Position numbers and translations under genes: made by a program. DNA of 64,000 bases from Planococcus beigongshangi (GTDB taxonomy: Bacteria > Bacillota > Bacilli > Bacillales_A > Planococcaceae), in the NCBI RefSeq assembly GCF_016820495.1, contig NZ_JADHDU010000001.1, positions 744,257-808,256 on the forward strand, read 5' to 3'. The stretch's first letter is position 1, and each line of letters opens with the position of its first letter. Below, in pieces: positions 33,169-43,889 of this stretch. The notes under the pieces are model-generated. The model had not been told where the DNA came from and ran no database searches. It saw nothing but the letters and a program-made list of their open reading frames with translations.

Positions 33169-34562
33169 AGACCCAGAATGATTTAACACCCAGACAGATA
33201 ACAGAACATCTTGACCGCTATATTGTCGGCCAAAAAGACGCAAAGCGCTCCATTTCGATTGCGCTCCGAAACCGCTACAGAAGAAGCCGGCTTGATGAAG
33301 AGTTGCGTGATGAAGTGATTCCGAAGAATATCCTCATGATCGGACCGACAGGAGTCGGTAAAACAGAGATAGCGAGACGCATCGCCAAATTGACCGGTGC
33401 ACCTTTCATTAAAGTCGAAGCGACAAAATTTACGGAAGTCGGATATGTCGGCCGCGATGTCGAATCGATGGTCCGCGATCTGGTAGAGGCTGCGGTCCGC
33501 ATCGTCAAAGAAGAGAAAGTGGAAGCCTTCAAAGGCAAAGCTGAAGCTGCTGCTAATGAGCGCATCGTCAAATTGCTTGTACCGTCGATGAAGAAAAGGC
33601 AGCCGAACCAGAATCCGCTTGAGATGCTGTTCGGACAAAAGTTTGAGCAGGAGGAAGAAGAGCCGACTGCGGAAGTGGAAGTCCGTGTCAAAAGACGTGA
33701 AATCGCTGAAGACCTGAAAGCCGGGAAATTGGAATATGAATGGCTGAATGTCGAAGTGCTGGAAAATACAGCTTCCATGTTCGATGCGTTTCAGGGAGCC
33801 GGCATGGAGCAGATGGGCGCCAATATGCAGGATGCCCTGTCATCGCTGATGCCGAAGAAAAAGAAAAAACGCCGGATGCAGGTAAAAGAGGCGAGACGCG
33901 TTCTTGCAGCAGAAGAAGCCGCAAAACTGATCGATGATGAAGAAGTGGCAAGTGAAGCGATTGAACGTGCAGAACAGCATGGCATCATTTTCATCGATGA
34001 GATGGATAAGATCGCCAGTAAAAATAATTCGTCGTCAGCGGATGTTTCGCGGGAAGGCGTACAGCGGGACATCTTACCGATTGTCGAAGGATCGACAGTG
34101 TCGACGAAATACGGGGCAGTGAAAACGGATTACATGCTGTTTGTTGCGGCTGGGGCATTCCATATGTCAAAACCGTCAGATCTGATACCGGAACTTCAAG
34201 GACGTTTCCCCATTCGGGTGGAACTGCAGAAGCTGGAAGTTGAAGATTTTGTGAAAATCCTCACAGAACCGAAACATTCTTTGCTAAATCAGTATAAAGC
34301 GCTTCTCGAAACAGAAGGAGTTGTGGTAAACTTCAATGATGCGTCAATCGTCAGACTAGCGGAAATTGCGTTTGAAGTGAATCAGGAGACCGATAACATC
34401 GGTGCGCGTAGGCTGCACACCATTTTAGAGCGGCTGCTCGAAGACCTGTCCTTTGAAGCATCGGAAATCAGTCCGGCACAAATCGACATTACACCTCAAT
34501 ATGTGAACGAAAAACTTGAGAATGTGGCAAAAAACAAAGATTTGTCACAATTTATTCTATAA
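33165..34562 (+). CDS. hslU: HslU (ClpY) ATPase
   Basis: AAA+ unfoldase that feeds substrates into HslV. Walker [10 protein letters not shown] at residue 60, the charged I-domain insertion between about 110 and 240, Walker [11 protein letters not shown] and the C-terminal [17 protein letters not shown] with the final FIL that docks in HslV pockets. At 465 aa it is full length. Its ATG lies in the hslV stop (ATGA), so subunit production is coupled. Confidence 0.98.
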   Translation: MKTQNDLTPRQITEHLDRYIVGQKDAKRSISIALRNRYRRSRLDEELRDEVIPKNILMIGPTGVGKTEIARRIAKLTGAPFIKVEATKFTEVGYVGRDVESMVRDLVEAAVRIVKEEKVEAFKGKAEAAANERIVKLLVPSMKKRQPNQNPLEMLFGQKFEQEEEEPTAEVEVRVKRREIAEDLKAGKLEYEWLNVEVLENTASMFDAFQGAGMEQMGANMQDALSSLMPKKKKKRRMQVKEARRVLAAEEAAKLIDDEEVASEAIERAEQHGIIFIDEMDKIASKNNSSSADVSREGVQRDILPIVEGSTVSTKYGAVKTDYMLFVAAGAFHMSKPSDLIPELQGRFPIRVELQKLEVEDFVKILTEPKHSLLNQYKALLETEGVVVNFNDASIVRLAEIAFEVNQETDNIGARRLHTILERLLEDLSFEASEISPAQIDITPQYVNEKLENVAKNKDLSQFIL

Positions 34563-34647
34563 TTAAGTCAAAATAGTTCCCTTAAAGAGTAAAAAGCTTT
34601 AGAATATTGAATAAATACGGTACGAATTATGTAGGAGGTTCATTCAT

Positions 34648-35427
34648 ATGAATTTATTAGGAAAAACAAGACGAATTAACTCAATGCTGCAAGCAGCAGC
34701 AGGTAAACCGGTAAACTTCAAGGACATGGCAGAAACTTTAAGTGAAGTCATCGAATGTAATGCATTCGTTGTCAGCCGTAAAGGTAAGGTCCTTGGCTAT
34801 GCCATCAACCAGCAAATCGAAAACGAACGCATGAAAGGTATGCTTGAGGAACGCCAATTCCCGATCGAATATACACAAAACCTTTCAAATATTACTGAAA
34901 CGACAGAAAACCTGGACGTCAACAGTGAGCATACGATCTTCCCGGTTGAAGAACGTGAATTGTTCAAAAACGGTTTGACGACGATCGTTCCGATCATCGG
35001 CGGCGGTGAGCGCCTCGGTACGCTGCTTCTTGGACGTGTTGATGCACAATTCCAGGATGACGATCTGATTCTTGGTGAATACGGTGCAACAGTTGTCGGG
35101 ATGGAAATCCTGCGTGAAAAAGGCGACCGCATCGAAGAAGAAGCACGCAGCAAAGCTGTCGTACAAATGGCGATTTCTTCACTTTCATACAGTGAGCTTG
35201 AAGCAATTGAACATATCTTCGAAGAACTGGACGGCAACGAAGGTTTGCTTGTCGCTTCAAAAATCGCTGACCGTGTAGGAATCACTCGTTCAGTAATCGT
35301 CAACGCACTTCGCAAACTTGAAAGTGCCGGCGTCATCGAATCACGTTCACTTGGGATGAAAGGGACTTACATCAAAGTTCTTAACACGAAATTCCTTGCT
35401 GAGCTTGAGCAATTGAAAATGAACTAA
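34648..35427 (+). CDS. codY: GTP-sensing global regulator CodY
   Basis: Repressor of amino-acid uptake, biosynthesis and other stationary-phase genes when GTP and branched-chain amino acids are plentiful. N-terminal GAF-like ligand domain and C-terminal winged helix [20 protein letters not shown] near residue 204. At 259 aa it is standard. GTAGGAGG precedes the ATG. A strong terminator follows; the flagellar operon found after codY in B. subtilis is absent here. Confidence 0.98.
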   Translation: MNLLGKTRRINSMLQAAAGKPVNFKDMAETLSEVIECNAFVVSRKGKVLGYAINQQIENERMKGMLEERQFPIEYTQNLSNITETTENLDVNSEHTIFPVEERELFKNGLTTIVPIIGGGERLGTLLLGRVDAQFQDDDLILGEYGATVVGMEILREKGDRIEEEARSKAVVQMAISSLSYSELEAIEHIFEELDGNEGLLVASKIADRVGITRSVIVNALRKLESAGVIESRSLGMKGTYIKVLNTKFLAELEQLKMN

Positions 35428-35442
35428 GACCGTTTCGGAAGG

Positions 35443-35470
35443 CACCGGATATTTTATCCGGTGTTTTTTT
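35443..35470 (+). terminator. Intrinsic terminator after codY
   Basis: CACCGGAT-atttt-ATCCGGTG and seven T. Confidence 0.92.
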
Positions 35471-35500
35471 ATGTACAAAAAATAGTTGACTTGTGAAGAT

Positions 35501-35983
35501 GATATTCCATAAAACAGCTTCGCTTTCCAGCGGGCTCCCTCCCAATCCTCCTCGTCCGCTACGCTCCCTGTGGTGTATCGGTCGTGTCGCTAAGCCGCAG
35601 GAAGAGTTCGACCGAACCACATTCGGTCGAACTTTTGCGACGAAGCGCAAAGCGCTGGTGGAGCAGTACGGTTTTCTGCGCTGTTTTACTCCATATCATA
35701 GAAATCCTTCAAGAGCTGAAGTAGTTTCCATAAGCGAACTCGGACCTTCGTCCGAGGGGGTGCCGGGCGCTACGCTAAGACAGTAGGGAGTCTTTGCTGC
35801 TTCATTTCAATTCCAGAAGTGGATCTAAGCAAAGGCGCGGCTCAGGACCGGGTGGAGCAATAAGACGAGTGGTCTTCTCGGCTTATTGTGGGAACCAAGG
35901 TACGCCAAACATAGGTGGCGTGGCCTTTGCGACGAGCGCAGCGGTGGCGCACAATCTTTGCACTGTCCAAAGCGCCGAAGCGA
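35501..35983 (+). repeat. Large structured intergenic repeat, copy 2
   Basis: Longest copy, filling most of the codY-rpsB gap. It shares GATATTCC...AAAACAGCTTCG at its start, the ACTCGGAC-cttc-GTCCGAG hairpin and a nearly identical final 200 nt with copy 1 at 4019. A 5' insert (GTTCGACCGAA...TTCGGTCGAAC, a 10-bp-plus hairpin) is unique to this copy. Short open frames inside are not called genes. Confidence 0.8.
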
Positions 35984-36040
35984 TATTTCTGTTATACCTC
36001 TAGTACAACTTGTATAGTTTTTATTTCCAGGAGAAACTTG

Positions 36041-36070
36041 TTGCGTAATGGAACAGTACCGTGGTATAAT
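36041..36070 (+). promoter_or_regulatory. Promoter of rpsB
   Basis: TTGCGT, 18-nt spacer, TATAAT with TG one base before it (extended -10). Confidence 0.65.
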
Positions 36071-36074
36071 TTCA

Positions 36075-36172
36075 AATGGTGTTAAATACACACGCATTCG
36101 GATTTGTTCCGCAGGTGCCCTTTGAGGTGACGGTTCAGAGATGAAGGATGCGGAGGGAAAAAATAACCTATC
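36075..36172 (+). promoter_or_regulatory. rpsB 5' leader with possible fold
   Basis: About 110-nt untranslated leader. CGCATTC at 36093 can pair with GGATGCG at 36146, enclosing a CGGA/TCCG hairpin. It may be an autoregulatory S2 site; no known family match is claimed. Confidence 0.4.
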
Positions 36173-36186
36173 AGGAGGAAACACAC

Positions 36187-36903
36187 ATGTCAGTAATTTC
36201 TATGAAACAATTGCTTGAAGCTGGTGTACACTTTGGTCACCAGACTCGCCGTTGGAACCCGAAAATGAAAAAATATATTTTCGTTGAGCGTAACGGCATC
36301 TACATCATCGACCTTCAAAAAACAGTCCGCAAATTGGAAGAGGCTTACAGCTTCATGAAACAAGTGGGCGAAGAAGGCGGTAAAGTGCTATTCGTTGGTA
36401 CGAAAAAACAAGCTCAGGACGCGATCAAAGAAGAAGCAGAACGTTCTGGCAACTACTACATCAACCAACGCTGGTTGGGTGGAACACTTACTAACTTCGG
36501 TACAATCCAAAAACGTGTGAATCGCATGAAACAGATCGAGCGCATGGCTGAAGATGGAACTTTCGAAGTTCTGCCGAAAAAAGAAGTTGTTCAATTGAAT
36601 AAAGAACACGATCGTCTTGTTAAATTCCTTGGCGGTATTCGTGATATGAACGGTCTGCCGGATGTTATGTTCGTAGTTGACCCTCGCAAAGAACGCATTG
36701 CGGTAGCAGAAGCTATGAAATTGAACATTCCGATCGTTGGTATCGTTGATACGAACTGTGATCCGGATGAAATCGATTATGTAATTCCTGCAAACGATGA
36801 TGCAATCCGCGCAGTAAAACTTTTGACTGGTAAAATGGCTGATGCTTTGCTTGAGTCTAAACCGGAAGAAGAAGAAGAAACTCCAGCTGAAGCTGCTGAG
36901 TAA
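36187..36903 (+). CDS. rpsB: 30S ribosomal protein S2
   Basis: Complete S2 (238 aa). [20 protein letters not shown] and the conserved [36 protein letters not shown] blocks are visible; the acidic tail [12 protein letters not shown] is typical. Start chosen at the ATG after TCAGGAGG. It has its own promoter after the repeat and is followed by a hairpin before tsf. Confidence 0.98.
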   Translation: MSVISMKQLLEAGVHFGHQTRRWNPKMKKYIFVERNGIYIIDLQKTVRKLEEAYSFMKQVGEEGGKVLFVGTKKQAQDAIKEEAERSGNYYINQRWLGGTLTNFGTIQKRVNRMKQIERMAEDGTFEVLPKKEVVQLNKEHDRLVKFLGGIRDMNGLPDVMFVVDPRKERIAVAEAMKLNIPIVGIVDTNCDPDEIDYVIPANDDAIRAVKLLTGKMADALLESKPEEEEETPAEAAE

Positions 36904-36918
36904 TTCACAATGAACCAC

Positions 36919-36957
36919 AGGTGATAAGCGGCCAAACCCTCTTATCACCTTTTTTTG
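36919..36957 (+). terminator. Attenuator-like terminator between rpsB and tsf
   Basis: AGGTGATAAG pairs perfectly with CTTATCACCT, followed by seven T. It probably lowers tsf relative to rpsB. Confidence 0.8.
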
Positions 36958-36989
36958 AGAAAACGTATATCCTAAGGAGGAATTTAATC

Positions 36990-37874
36990 ATGGCAGTTAC
37001 AGCTCAAATGGTAAAAGAATTGCGTGAAAAAACTGGTGCAGGTATGATGGACTGCAAAAAAGCACTTGTACAGACAGACGGCGATATGGAAGCGGCACTG
37101 GATTTCCTGCGTGAAAAAGGTCTTTCAAGCGCTTCTAAAAAAGCGGACCGCATTGCTGCTGAAGGAATCACTTCAATCAAAGTTGAAGGTAATGATGCAG
37201 TAATTTTCGAAGTGAACGCTGAAACTGATTTCGTAGCGAAAAACACTGGTTTCCAAACGCTTGTAACGGAGTTGGGTGATCACTTATTGGCCACTAAACC
37301 GGCTACAATCGAAGAAGCGACTGCTTCTACAATGTCTAACGGACTTTCTGTTGCAGATCACATTTCAAACGCAATCGCGAAGATCGGTGAAAAGATCACT
37401 TTGCGCCGCTTTGAGATCCGCACGAAATCTGACGCTGACGCTTTCGGTCCTTACCTTCACATGGGTGGCCGCATCTCAGTATTGACAGTGCTTGAAAACT
37501 CAACGGATTCAGACGCTGCTCGTGATATCTCTATGCACATCGCTGCTTTGAACCCTAAATACATTTCACGTGATGAAGTTTCTGCTGAAGAAGTGGAAAA
37601 AGAGCGTAAAATCTTGACTGAGCAAGCATTGAACGAAGGCAAGCCTGAAAAAATCGTTGCTAAAATGGTTGAAGGCCGCCTTGGTAAATACTTCGAAGAC
37701 ATCTGCTTGCTTGACCAGGCGTTTGTTAAGAACTCAGATCAAAAAGTCCGCGATTTCGCAGCATCAACTGGCGGCAGCGTGAAAGAATTCATCCGTTACG
37801 AAGTTGGAGAAGGTATCGAGAAACGTGAAGATAACTTTGCTGATGAAGTAATGAGCCAAGTAAACAAAAAATAA
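36990..37874 (+). CDS. tsf: Elongation factor Ts
   Basis: Guanine-nucleotide exchange factor for EF-Tu, 294 aa. The start [20 protein letters not shown] and DCKKAL, the TDFVAKN motif near residue 80 and the C-terminal coiled region are visible. I start at the ATG after TAAGGAGG; the open frame extends upstream into the terminator but without support. It follows rpsB in the universal order. Confidence 0.98.
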   Translation: MAVTAQMVKELREKTGAGMMDCKKALVQTDGDMEAALDFLREKGLSSASKKADRIAAEGITSIKVEGNDAVIFEVNAETDFVAKNTGFQTLVTELGDHLLATKPATIEEATASTMSNGLSVADHISNAIAKIGEKITLRRFEIRTKSDADAFGPYLHMGGRISVLTVLENSTDSDAARDISMHIAALNPKYISRDEVSAEEVEKERKILTEQALNEGKPEKIVAKMVEGRLGKYFEDICLLDQAFVKNSDQKVRDFAASTGGSVKEFIRYEVGEGIEKREDNFADEVMSQVNKK

Positions 37875-37984
37875 TTTTATTTTCATAGCTTGACCTTGGG
37901 GAACACTGAAAGGTGTTCCCTATTTTTAAAGATAAGCAACTAAACATTTTTATATGTGAGCAAGTTTTAGACGGAGCGGATTTT

Positions 37985-38232
37985 TGTCCAGACTCCAGCG
38001 GCCCTGCTCCTCGGGTCATAAGCCAACCCAGTGTCCAGACTCCAACGGCCAACTCCTCGGACTTAAGCTGTCCTTCCTTTGCGGCAAAGTACGCCACTTC
38101 GGAAGTTCATCTTAAGCCTGCCGGAGCTGAACGGCCGTTTTCGCTTTTCAAGTCTGCGTGACAGAGACCGCCACTTCGCTGGTCTGTCTTATGCCTTTCG
38201 GAGCATAACGGGCGCTTGCGCTTTTCTTATAA
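37985..38232 (+). repeat. Internally duplicated intergenic repeat before pyrH
   Basis: The tsf-pyrH gap holds two imperfect tandem duplications: TGTCCAGACTCCA-CGGCC...CTCCTCGG occurs at about 37987 and 38032, and CTTA-GCC...CGGAGC...AACGG-CG...CGCTTTTC at about 38113 and 38189. GC-rich and hairpin-forming. No gene is supported here. It resembles intergenic repeats of other Bacillales, but I cannot name a family. Confidence 0.6.
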
Positions 38233-38257
38233 TAACTAGTTAAAATGGAGGGTACCG

Positions 38258-38983
38258 ATGAGTGTTCAGCAGTATAAACGCATTGTATTAAAACTTAGTG
38301 GAGAAGCGATGGCAGGCGGACAAGGTTTCGGGTTATCCCCTGAAATCATCAAATCTGTAGCCGCTCAAGTTAAAGAAGTTGTCGATTTAGACGTCGAAGT
38401 GGCCGTAGTTGTCGGCGGAGGCAACATTTGGAGAGGCAAGGTCGGTTCTGAAATGGGCATGGACCGCGCAACTGCCGATTATATGGGAATGCTTGCTACA
38501 GTCATGAATTCATTGGCTTTGCAGGATTCACTTGAAAAGCAGGGCGTTGAAACCCGTGTACTTTCTTCTATTGAAATGCGCCAGGTTGCTGAACCCTATA
38601 TCCGCAGACGTGCAATCCGCCACCTTGAAAAGAAACGTGTGGTAATTTTTGCGGCAGGCACCGGCAATCCGTACTTCTCGACAGATACGACAGCAGCTCT
38701 TCGGGCAGCCGAAATTGAAGCGGATGTAATCCTGATGGCGAAAAACAATGTTGATGGTGTTTATTCTGCCGATCCGAAAACGGATGCATCAGCCATCAAA
38801 TACGATGAGCTGTCTTATTTCGAAGTTATCCAGCAAGGATTGCAGGTAATGGATTCTACGGCTTCCACACTATGTATGGACAATGATATCCCACTCGTAG
38901 TATTCTCTATTATGGAAAACGGAAATATCAAACGTGCTGTTCAAGGTGAAAAAATCGGAACAGTTGTGAGGAGAGACATATAA
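38258..38983 (+). CDS. pyrH: UMP kinase
   Basis: Phosphorylates UMP to UDP in pyrimidine nucleotide synthesis. Amino-acid-kinase fold: [25 protein letters not shown] near 48, [14 protein letters not shown] and [20 protein letters not shown]. At 241 aa it is standard. GGAGGG precedes the ATG. Its stop shares a base with the frr start (TAATG), so pyrH-frr is coupled. Confidence 0.98.
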   Translation: MSVQQYKRIVLKLSGEAMAGGQGFGLSPEIIKSVAAQVKEVVDLDVEVAVVVGGGNIWRGKVGSEMGMDRATADYMGMLATVMNSLALQDSLEKQGVETRVLSSIEMRQVAEPYIRRRAIRHLEKKRVVIFAAGTGNPYFSTDTTAALRAAEIEADVILMAKNNVDGVYSADPKTDASAIKYDELSYFEVIQQGLQVMDSTASTLCMDNDIPLVVFSIMENGNIKRAVQGEKIGTVVRRDI

Positions 38984-39540
38984 TGCCGAAATCTGTGATG
39001 AACGAAACCACTGAGAAAATGACAAACGCAATCCAGGCCTATTCCCGCGAACTTTCAACAATTCGCGCTGGCCGCGCCACTCCGTCCATTTTGGACAGAC
39101 TGACAATCGATTATTACGGCGCTCCTACCCCTGTCAACCAGGTGGCAGGAATTTCTGTACCGGAAGCACGTATGATCCTGATCCAGCCTTACGATAAAAC
39201 AGTGCTGGGCGACATCGAAAAAGCGATTCTGAAATCCGATATTGGATTGAATCCTTCAAATGATGGGTCAGTCATTCGACTGGCGGTACCAGCTTTAACT
39301 GAAGAACGCCGTAAGGACCTTGTCAAAGAAGTTAAAAAAGAAGCGGAAGCTGCTAAAGTGAATATCCGTAATATCCGCCGTGATGCTAACGACGAATTCA
39401 AGAAGCTTGAAAAGAAAAGTGAAATAACTGAAGATGATCTGCGTAGTTATTCTGATGATATCCAAAAGTTGACAGATAATAATATCGCTAAAATCGATGA
39501 ACTTGCAAAAGACAAAGAAAAAGAAATTTTGGAAGTATAA
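38983..39540 (+). CDS. frr: Ribosome recycling factor
   Basis: With EF-G, splits post-termination ribosomes. 185 aa; three-helix bundle with [13 protein letters not shown] near residue 29, [14 protein letters not shown] near 79 and a charged C-terminal helix. It starts at the overlap with pyrH. A structured repeat and a terminator follow in the next 170 nt. Confidence 0.98.
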   Translation: MPKSVMNETTEKMTNAIQAYSRELSTIRAGRATPSILDRLTIDYYGAPTPVNQVAGISVPEARMILIQPYDKTVLGDIEKAILKSDIGLNPSNDGSVIRLAVPALTEERRKDLVKEVKKEAEAAKVNIRNIRRDANDEFKKLEKKSEITEDDLRSYSDDIQKLTDNNIAKIDELAKDKEKEILEV

Positions 39541-39542
39541 GG

Positions 39543-39666
39543 AGAAACTTCATTCAGCAGGGGTTTCATCCCTGCTGAATGTTAGTTGATCCAATCGGGT
39601 TTTTAGGGTCAGTAAATTTTCTGCTCGAAAAAGCCGGAAATTTACTGGCCATTAATACGGGATAAA
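39543..39666 (+). repeat. Small two-stem intergenic repeat, copy A
   Basis: CATTCAGCAGGG pairs with CCCTGCTGAATG; then a conserved link (AGTTGATCCAATCGGG), a second stem CAGTAAATTT/AAATTTACTG and CCATTAATACGGGATAAA. Related copies lie at 50470 and 58320 with different but still paired second stems. Confidence 0.7.
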
Positions 39667-39682
39667 CGAACTTCATAAATTT

Positions 39683-39714
39683 TCAGGCGTCCTGTATAGC
39701 AGGGCGCCTTTTCA
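39683..39714 (+). terminator. Terminator after frr
   Basis: AGGCG-CCTG and CAGG-CGCCT stem followed by TTTTC. Confidence 0.8.
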
Positions 39715-39810
39715 TTTCAAACAACCGGGGAGAAAGATAGGGCACGATAGCGGTTTTTTTGTTATGATAAGGGATAGACATGCCGATTTGTAATAGGTGG
39801 AGGATTAGTT

Positions 39811-40602
39811 ATGATAAATAAATTATTAAAAAGAAATACGGAAACGGTGATTGGCGATTTGGAACGCCTCTCGATAGTCCGTGATGGAATCATTCCTTCA
39901 CACATCGCCATTATTATGGATGGCAATGGACGCTGGGCGAAAAAACGTTCGCTGCCGCGTGTTGCCGGACATCATGAGGGCATGAAAACTGTGCGCAAAA
40001 TTACACGTTTAGCAAATAGCCTTGGCGTTAACGTATTGACTTTATATGCATTTTCCACAGAAAATTGGAAACGTCCCAAAATGGAAGTGGATTTCCTGAT
40101 GCGTTTGCCGGAAGAATTCCTTTCCACATTTCTGCCGGAATTAGTGGCTGAAAATGTCAAAGTGGAAATGATGGGAGACCATACGAATCTTCCTGCCCAT
40201 ACACTGCGGGCAATCTCGAAAGCCAAGGAAGCGACAAAAGACAATACTGGATTAATCTTGAATTTTGCGCTGAACTACGGCAGTCGGGCTGAAATTGTTG
40301 ATTCGGTGAAAGAGCTTGCTGCACAAGTGGCTGCCGGCACATTGAAACCTGAAGATATTACAGAAGAACATATCAATTCCGGGCTCATGACAAAATCATT
40401 GCCGGAACCTGATTTATTGATCCGGACCAGTGGAGAAGTGCGTTTGAGCAACTTCATGCTTTGGCAGCTGGCATATACAGAATTTTGGTTCACTGAGACA
40501 TTGTGGCCGGATTTCAACGAAGATTCTTTAATGGCTGCGATTGAGAATTATCAGAAACGAAATCGCCGCTTTGGAGGATTGAAAGGGGAAGAAGCACAGT
40601 GA
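39811..40602 (+). CDS. uppS: Undecaprenyl diphosphate synthase
   Basis: Cis-prenyltransferase that makes the C55 lipid carrier for peptidoglycan. IIMDGNGRWAKKR with catalytic Asp37, ALNYGSRAEIVD and the C-terminal DLLIRTSGEVRLSNFMLWQLAYTE are hallmarks. At 263 aa it is normal. GGTGGAGG precedes the ATG. It overlaps cdsA by 4 nt and starts the uppS-cdsA-dxr-rseP envelope run. Confidence 0.98.
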   Translation: MINKLLKRNTETVIGDLERLSIVRDGIIPSHIAIIMDGNGRWAKKRSLPRVAGHHEGMKTVRKITRLANSLGVNVLTLYAFSTENWKRPKMEVDFLMRLPEEFLSTFLPELVAENVKVEMMGDHTNLPAHTLRAISKAKEATKDNTGLILNFALNYGSRAEIVDSVKELAAQVAAGTLKPEDITEEHINSGLMTKSLPEPDLLIRTSGEVRLSNFMLWQLAYTEFWFTETLWPDFNEDSLMAAIENYQKRNRRFGGLKGEEAQ

Positions 40603-41390
40603 AACAGCGTATCATTACAGGAGCGATCGCATTTGCCCTGTTTATTCCATTCGTCATTTACGGTGATGCTCCATTTACAATTTTAGTGTTCATATTAGGA
40701 ACGATTGGACTGCAGGAATTATTGAAGATGAAAGGCCGCACACTTTGGAGTGTTCCCGGCCTTATTTCTCTTTTGGCCCTCTATGCATTCATGATGCCTC
40801 ATGAATGGGCACAGCAGATTTTAGAATGGACAGGCTATACAAAAGTGGAAATTGCATTTATCGCAGTTATCCTGCTGTTAATACATACTGTAGTTGTTAA
40901 GAACAGCTTTACATTTGATGATGCCGCATTTGCGATACTCGGCACATTATATGTAGGAATGGGTTTCCTTTTCCTGATTGAAACTAGGGAAGCCAGTCTT
41001 GCTTTTCTGATATATGCACTCCTGGTCGTATGGTTTACTGATTCAGGCGCTTATTTTACGGGAAGAAAATTCGGCAAGCGGAAGCTCTGGCCGGAAATCT
41101 CTCCGAATAAAACCGTGGAAGGCTTTATCGGCGGCATCGTTTATGCGATCGCAGTAGCGCTGGTATTCAATTATTTCGTGGATCTCGGCCATCCTGTCTA
41201 TATCCTCATCATCGTGACCATTATCGCATCGATATTCGGGCAGATGGGGGATTTGGTGGAATCTGCGTTAAAGCGGCATTTCAACGTAAAGGATTCCGGA
41301 AATGTACTGCCGGGACATGGCGGTATACTTGACCGTTTCGACAGTATTCTTTTCGTGATGCCGCTGCTTCATTTCTTACATTTCATCTGA
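40599..41390 (+). CDS. cdsA: Phosphatidate cytidylyltransferase
   Basis: Multi-pass membrane enzyme that makes CDP-diacylglycerol for phospholipid synthesis. GTG start inside the uppS stop. Seven or eight hydrophobic segments are visible, and the C-terminal signature SALKRHFNVKDSGNVLPGHGGILDRFDS is complete. At 263 aa it is standard. dxr follows after 14 nt. Confidence 0.97.
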   Translation: MKQRIITGAIAFALFIPFVIYGDAPFTILVFILGTIGLQELLKMKGRTLWSVPGLISLLALYAFMMPHEWAQQILEWTGYTKVEIAFIAVILLLIHTVVVKNSFTFDDAAFAILGTLYVGMGFLFLIETREASLAFLIYALLVVWFTDSGAYFTGRKFGKRKLWPEISPNKTVEGFIGGIVYAIAVALVFNYFVDLGHPVYILIIVTIIASIFGQMGDLVESALKRHFNVKDSGNVLPGHGGILDRFDSILFVMPLLHFLHFI

Positions 41391-41404
41391 GGAGGACATC
41401 CTGA

Positions 41405-42550
41405 ATGTCTAAAAAAATCATTTTACTAGGGGCGACCGGATCGATCGGTGTCCAGACTGCGGATATTATCCGTGAGCACCCTGAACAATTTACATTGACG
41501 GGTTTTTCAGCGGGCCGCAATATTGAATTGGCAAAAGAATTCATCAAGGAATTCAAACCTGAAATCGTTTGTATGCAAAGTGAACAGGACGCTGGAACCC
41601 TTCGTGGCGAGTTTCCGCAGACAGCTTTCGTCTCCGGCAATGAAGGATTGATTGAAACGGCAGTTTACGACGCAGATGTCCTTGTAAATGCGGTCACTGG
41701 CAGCGTAGGGCTGGAGCCGACGCTCGAAGCGATCAAACTTGGACGCACAATCGCTATTGCCAATAAAGAGACGCTGGTGACGGCAGGACATCTCGTGATG
41801 GAAAGTGCGAAGCGTTACGGTGCTGCGATATTGCCAGTCGACAGTGAGCATTCCGCCTTGTTCCAATCCTTGAACGGTGAAAAGATCGAGCAGGCGACAA
41901 AACTGATCCTTACCGCTTCAGGCGGGAGCTTCCGTGATTCGACGAGAGCCGATCTTAAAAACGTCACAGTTGAAGAAGCATTGAATCATCCGAACTGGTC
42001 AATGGGCGCAAAAATCACAATCGATTCTGCGACGATGGTCAATAAGGGGCTCGAAGTCATCGAAGCGAATGTTCTGTTCAATTTTGGCTACGATGATATT
42101 GAAGTGCTGCTGCATCGTGAAAGCATCATCCATTCGATGGTCGAATTCCGAGATACAAGTGTGATGGCGCAGCTGGGTACTCCGGATATGCGGGTGCCGA
42201 TCCAATATGCACTCACGTATCCGGACCGCCTGGAGCGGCCGAATGCCAAACGGCTGAATCTGGCGGAAATTGGTAAATTGCATTTTCAGCCGATGGATTA
42301 CGAACGCTTCCATGCTTTGCAATTGGCATTTGATGCCGGCCGTACAGGCGGCACGATGACGACTGTCTTGAATGCAGCGAATGAACAGGCCGTAGCGATG
42401 TTCCTGAAGAAAGAGATCAAGTTCCTGCAGATCGAAGAACTGATCGAACGGGCGATGATGGCGCATAACCCGATCGCATCCCCGGACTTGGAAACGATTC
42501 TCCAGGTCGATTCTGAAACAAGAAAAGCAGTTCAAAACATGCTAAAATAA
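41405..42550 (+). CDS. dxr: 1-deoxy-D-xylulose 5-phosphate reductoisomerase
   Basis: Second step of the MEP isoprenoid pathway, making MEP with NADPH. N-terminal Rossmann [23 protein letters not shown] near residue 120, [11 protein letters not shown] near 147 and metal-binding TASGGSFRD. At 381 aa it is full length. Its neighbours uppS and cdsA use isoprenoid and lipid products. GAGGAGG precedes the ATG. Confidence 0.98.
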   Translation: MSKKIILLGATGSIGVQTADIIREHPEQFTLTGFSAGRNIELAKEFIKEFKPEIVCMQSEQDAGTLRGEFPQTAFVSGNEGLIETAVYDADVLVNAVTGSVGLEPTLEAIKLGRTIAIANKETLVTAGHLVMESAKRYGAAILPVDSEHSALFQSLNGEKIEQATKLILTASGGSFRDSTRADLKNVTVEEALNHPNWSMGAKITIDSATMVNKGLEVIEANVLFNFGYDDIEVLLHRESIIHSMVEFRDTSVMAQLGTPDMRVPIQYALTYPDRLERPNAKRLNLAEIGKLHFQPMDYERFHALQLAFDAGRTGGTMTTVLNAANEQAVAMFLKKEIKFLQIEELIERAMMAHNPIASPDLETILQVDSETRKAVQNMLK

Positions 42551-42591
42551 CTAAAGATTAAAACCGAAAAGGTTTATAAGGATGGGTTCAG

Positions 42592-43851
42592 ATGGAAACA
42601 GTCATATCGTTTATCATAATTTTCGGCGCTTTAGTATTTTTTCATGAATTGGGTCACTTTCTGTTCGCTAAACGTGCAGGAATCCTCGTGCGTGAATTTG
42701 CCATCGGTATGGGGCCGAAAATTCTTGCCATAACAAAAGGGGAAACACTTTATACGATCCGTTTGCTGCCGATCGGCGGGTATGTGCGGATGGCCGGTGA
42801 AGATCTGGACAGGATCGTTATTCAGGCAGGGCATCGCATCGGTGTATTGCTGAACGATGAAGGCCAGGCACAAAAAATCATTTTAAATCAAAAAACGATG
42901 TATCCGGATATCATGTTTCTTGAAGTCGAAGAAGCGGATCTGGAAAAAGCCCTCTATATTAAAGGCTACGATGAAGAAGATCAATTCGTTCGCCTGGAAG
43001 TGGCGAGAAATGCTGTCATAGAAGAGAATGGCACGGAAACGGTATTGGCACCATTCGACCGCCAATTCGATTCGAAGAGCCTCGGCCACCGTTTCATGAC
43101 GATTTTTGCGGGGCCATTATTCAACTTCATCCTCGCCTTTTTCATTTTCACAGCGATCGGTCTGCTTCAGGGTGTACCGACCAATGAACCGGTCATCGCT
43201 GAAGTGACGGATGACAGTCCGGCGCAGGAAGCCGGGATGCAGGCTGGTGACTTGGTCACTGAAGTCGAAGGGAAAACCATCACCACTTGGAACGATCTGG
43301 TGGAATCAGTTCAGGATGAAGCGGGCACTCCGCTCGACTTCCGTGTAGACCGTGACGGAGAACCGATTGAATTCACGATTACTCCGGAGCTTCTGGAACA
43401 GGAACAAGGAAATATCGGCGTCATCGGTGTCCTTTACAACAGTCCGACAGAAAAAGATTTCTTCGGGTCTTTCGCATACGGTGCTGAACAGACGGTATTC
43501 TGGTTCAAGGAAATTTTCCGCCTCCTCGGCATGCTGGTGACAGGCCAGTTTACCATTGACGCATTATCCGGTCCGGTCGGCATTTATAAAACCACGGAGC
43601 AAGTTGCGCAATACGGCATCTTCACCTTGATGAGCTGGGCCGGTATGCTGAGCATCAATCTCGGTATCATGAACTTATTGCCGCTGCCGGCACTTGACGG
43701 AGGCCGTCTGATGTTCTTTGTGCTTGAAGCATTAAGAGGAAAACCGGTCGACCGTCAGAAGGAAGGCATGGTCCATTTCGTCGGCATCATGCTGCTCATG
43801 CTTCTGATGATCGTCGTTACGTGGAATGATATACAGAAGTTTTTCTTCTGA
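42592..43851 (+). CDS. rseP: Intramembrane zinc metalloprotease RseP (RasP)
   Basis: Site-2 protease that cleaves anti-sigma factors and signal-peptide remnants in the membrane. HELGHF with His18, Glu19, His22 in the first helix, a PDZ domain around residues 195-270 and the third-ligand motif NLLPLPALDGGRL near 355. At 419 aa it has four transmembrane helices. It ends the uppS-cdsA-dxr-rseP run; a repeat separates it from proS. Confidence 0.96.
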   Translation: METVISFIIIFGALVFFHELGHFLFAKRAGILVREFAIGMGPKILAITKGETLYTIRLLPIGGYVRMAGEDLDRIVIQAGHRIGVLLNDEGQAQKIILNQKTMYPDIMFLEVEEADLEKALYIKGYDEEDQFVRLEVARNAVIEENGTETVLAPFDRQFDSKSLGHRFMTIFAGPLFNFILAFFIFTAIGLLQGVPTNEPVIAEVTDDSPAQEAGMQAGDLVTEVEGKTITTWNDLVESVQDEAGTPLDFRVDRDGEPIEFTITPELLEQEQGNIGVIGVLYNSPTEKDFFGSFAYGAEQTVFWFKEIFRLLGMLVTGQFTIDALSGPVGIYKTTEQVAQYGIFTLMSWAGMLSINLGIMNLLPLPALDGGRLMFFVLEALRGKPVDRQKEGMVHFVGIMLLMLLMIVVTWNDIQKFFF

Positions 43852-43889
43852 TAATTTAGAAGAAAGTCACTCGATGGTTTAATTAACCG

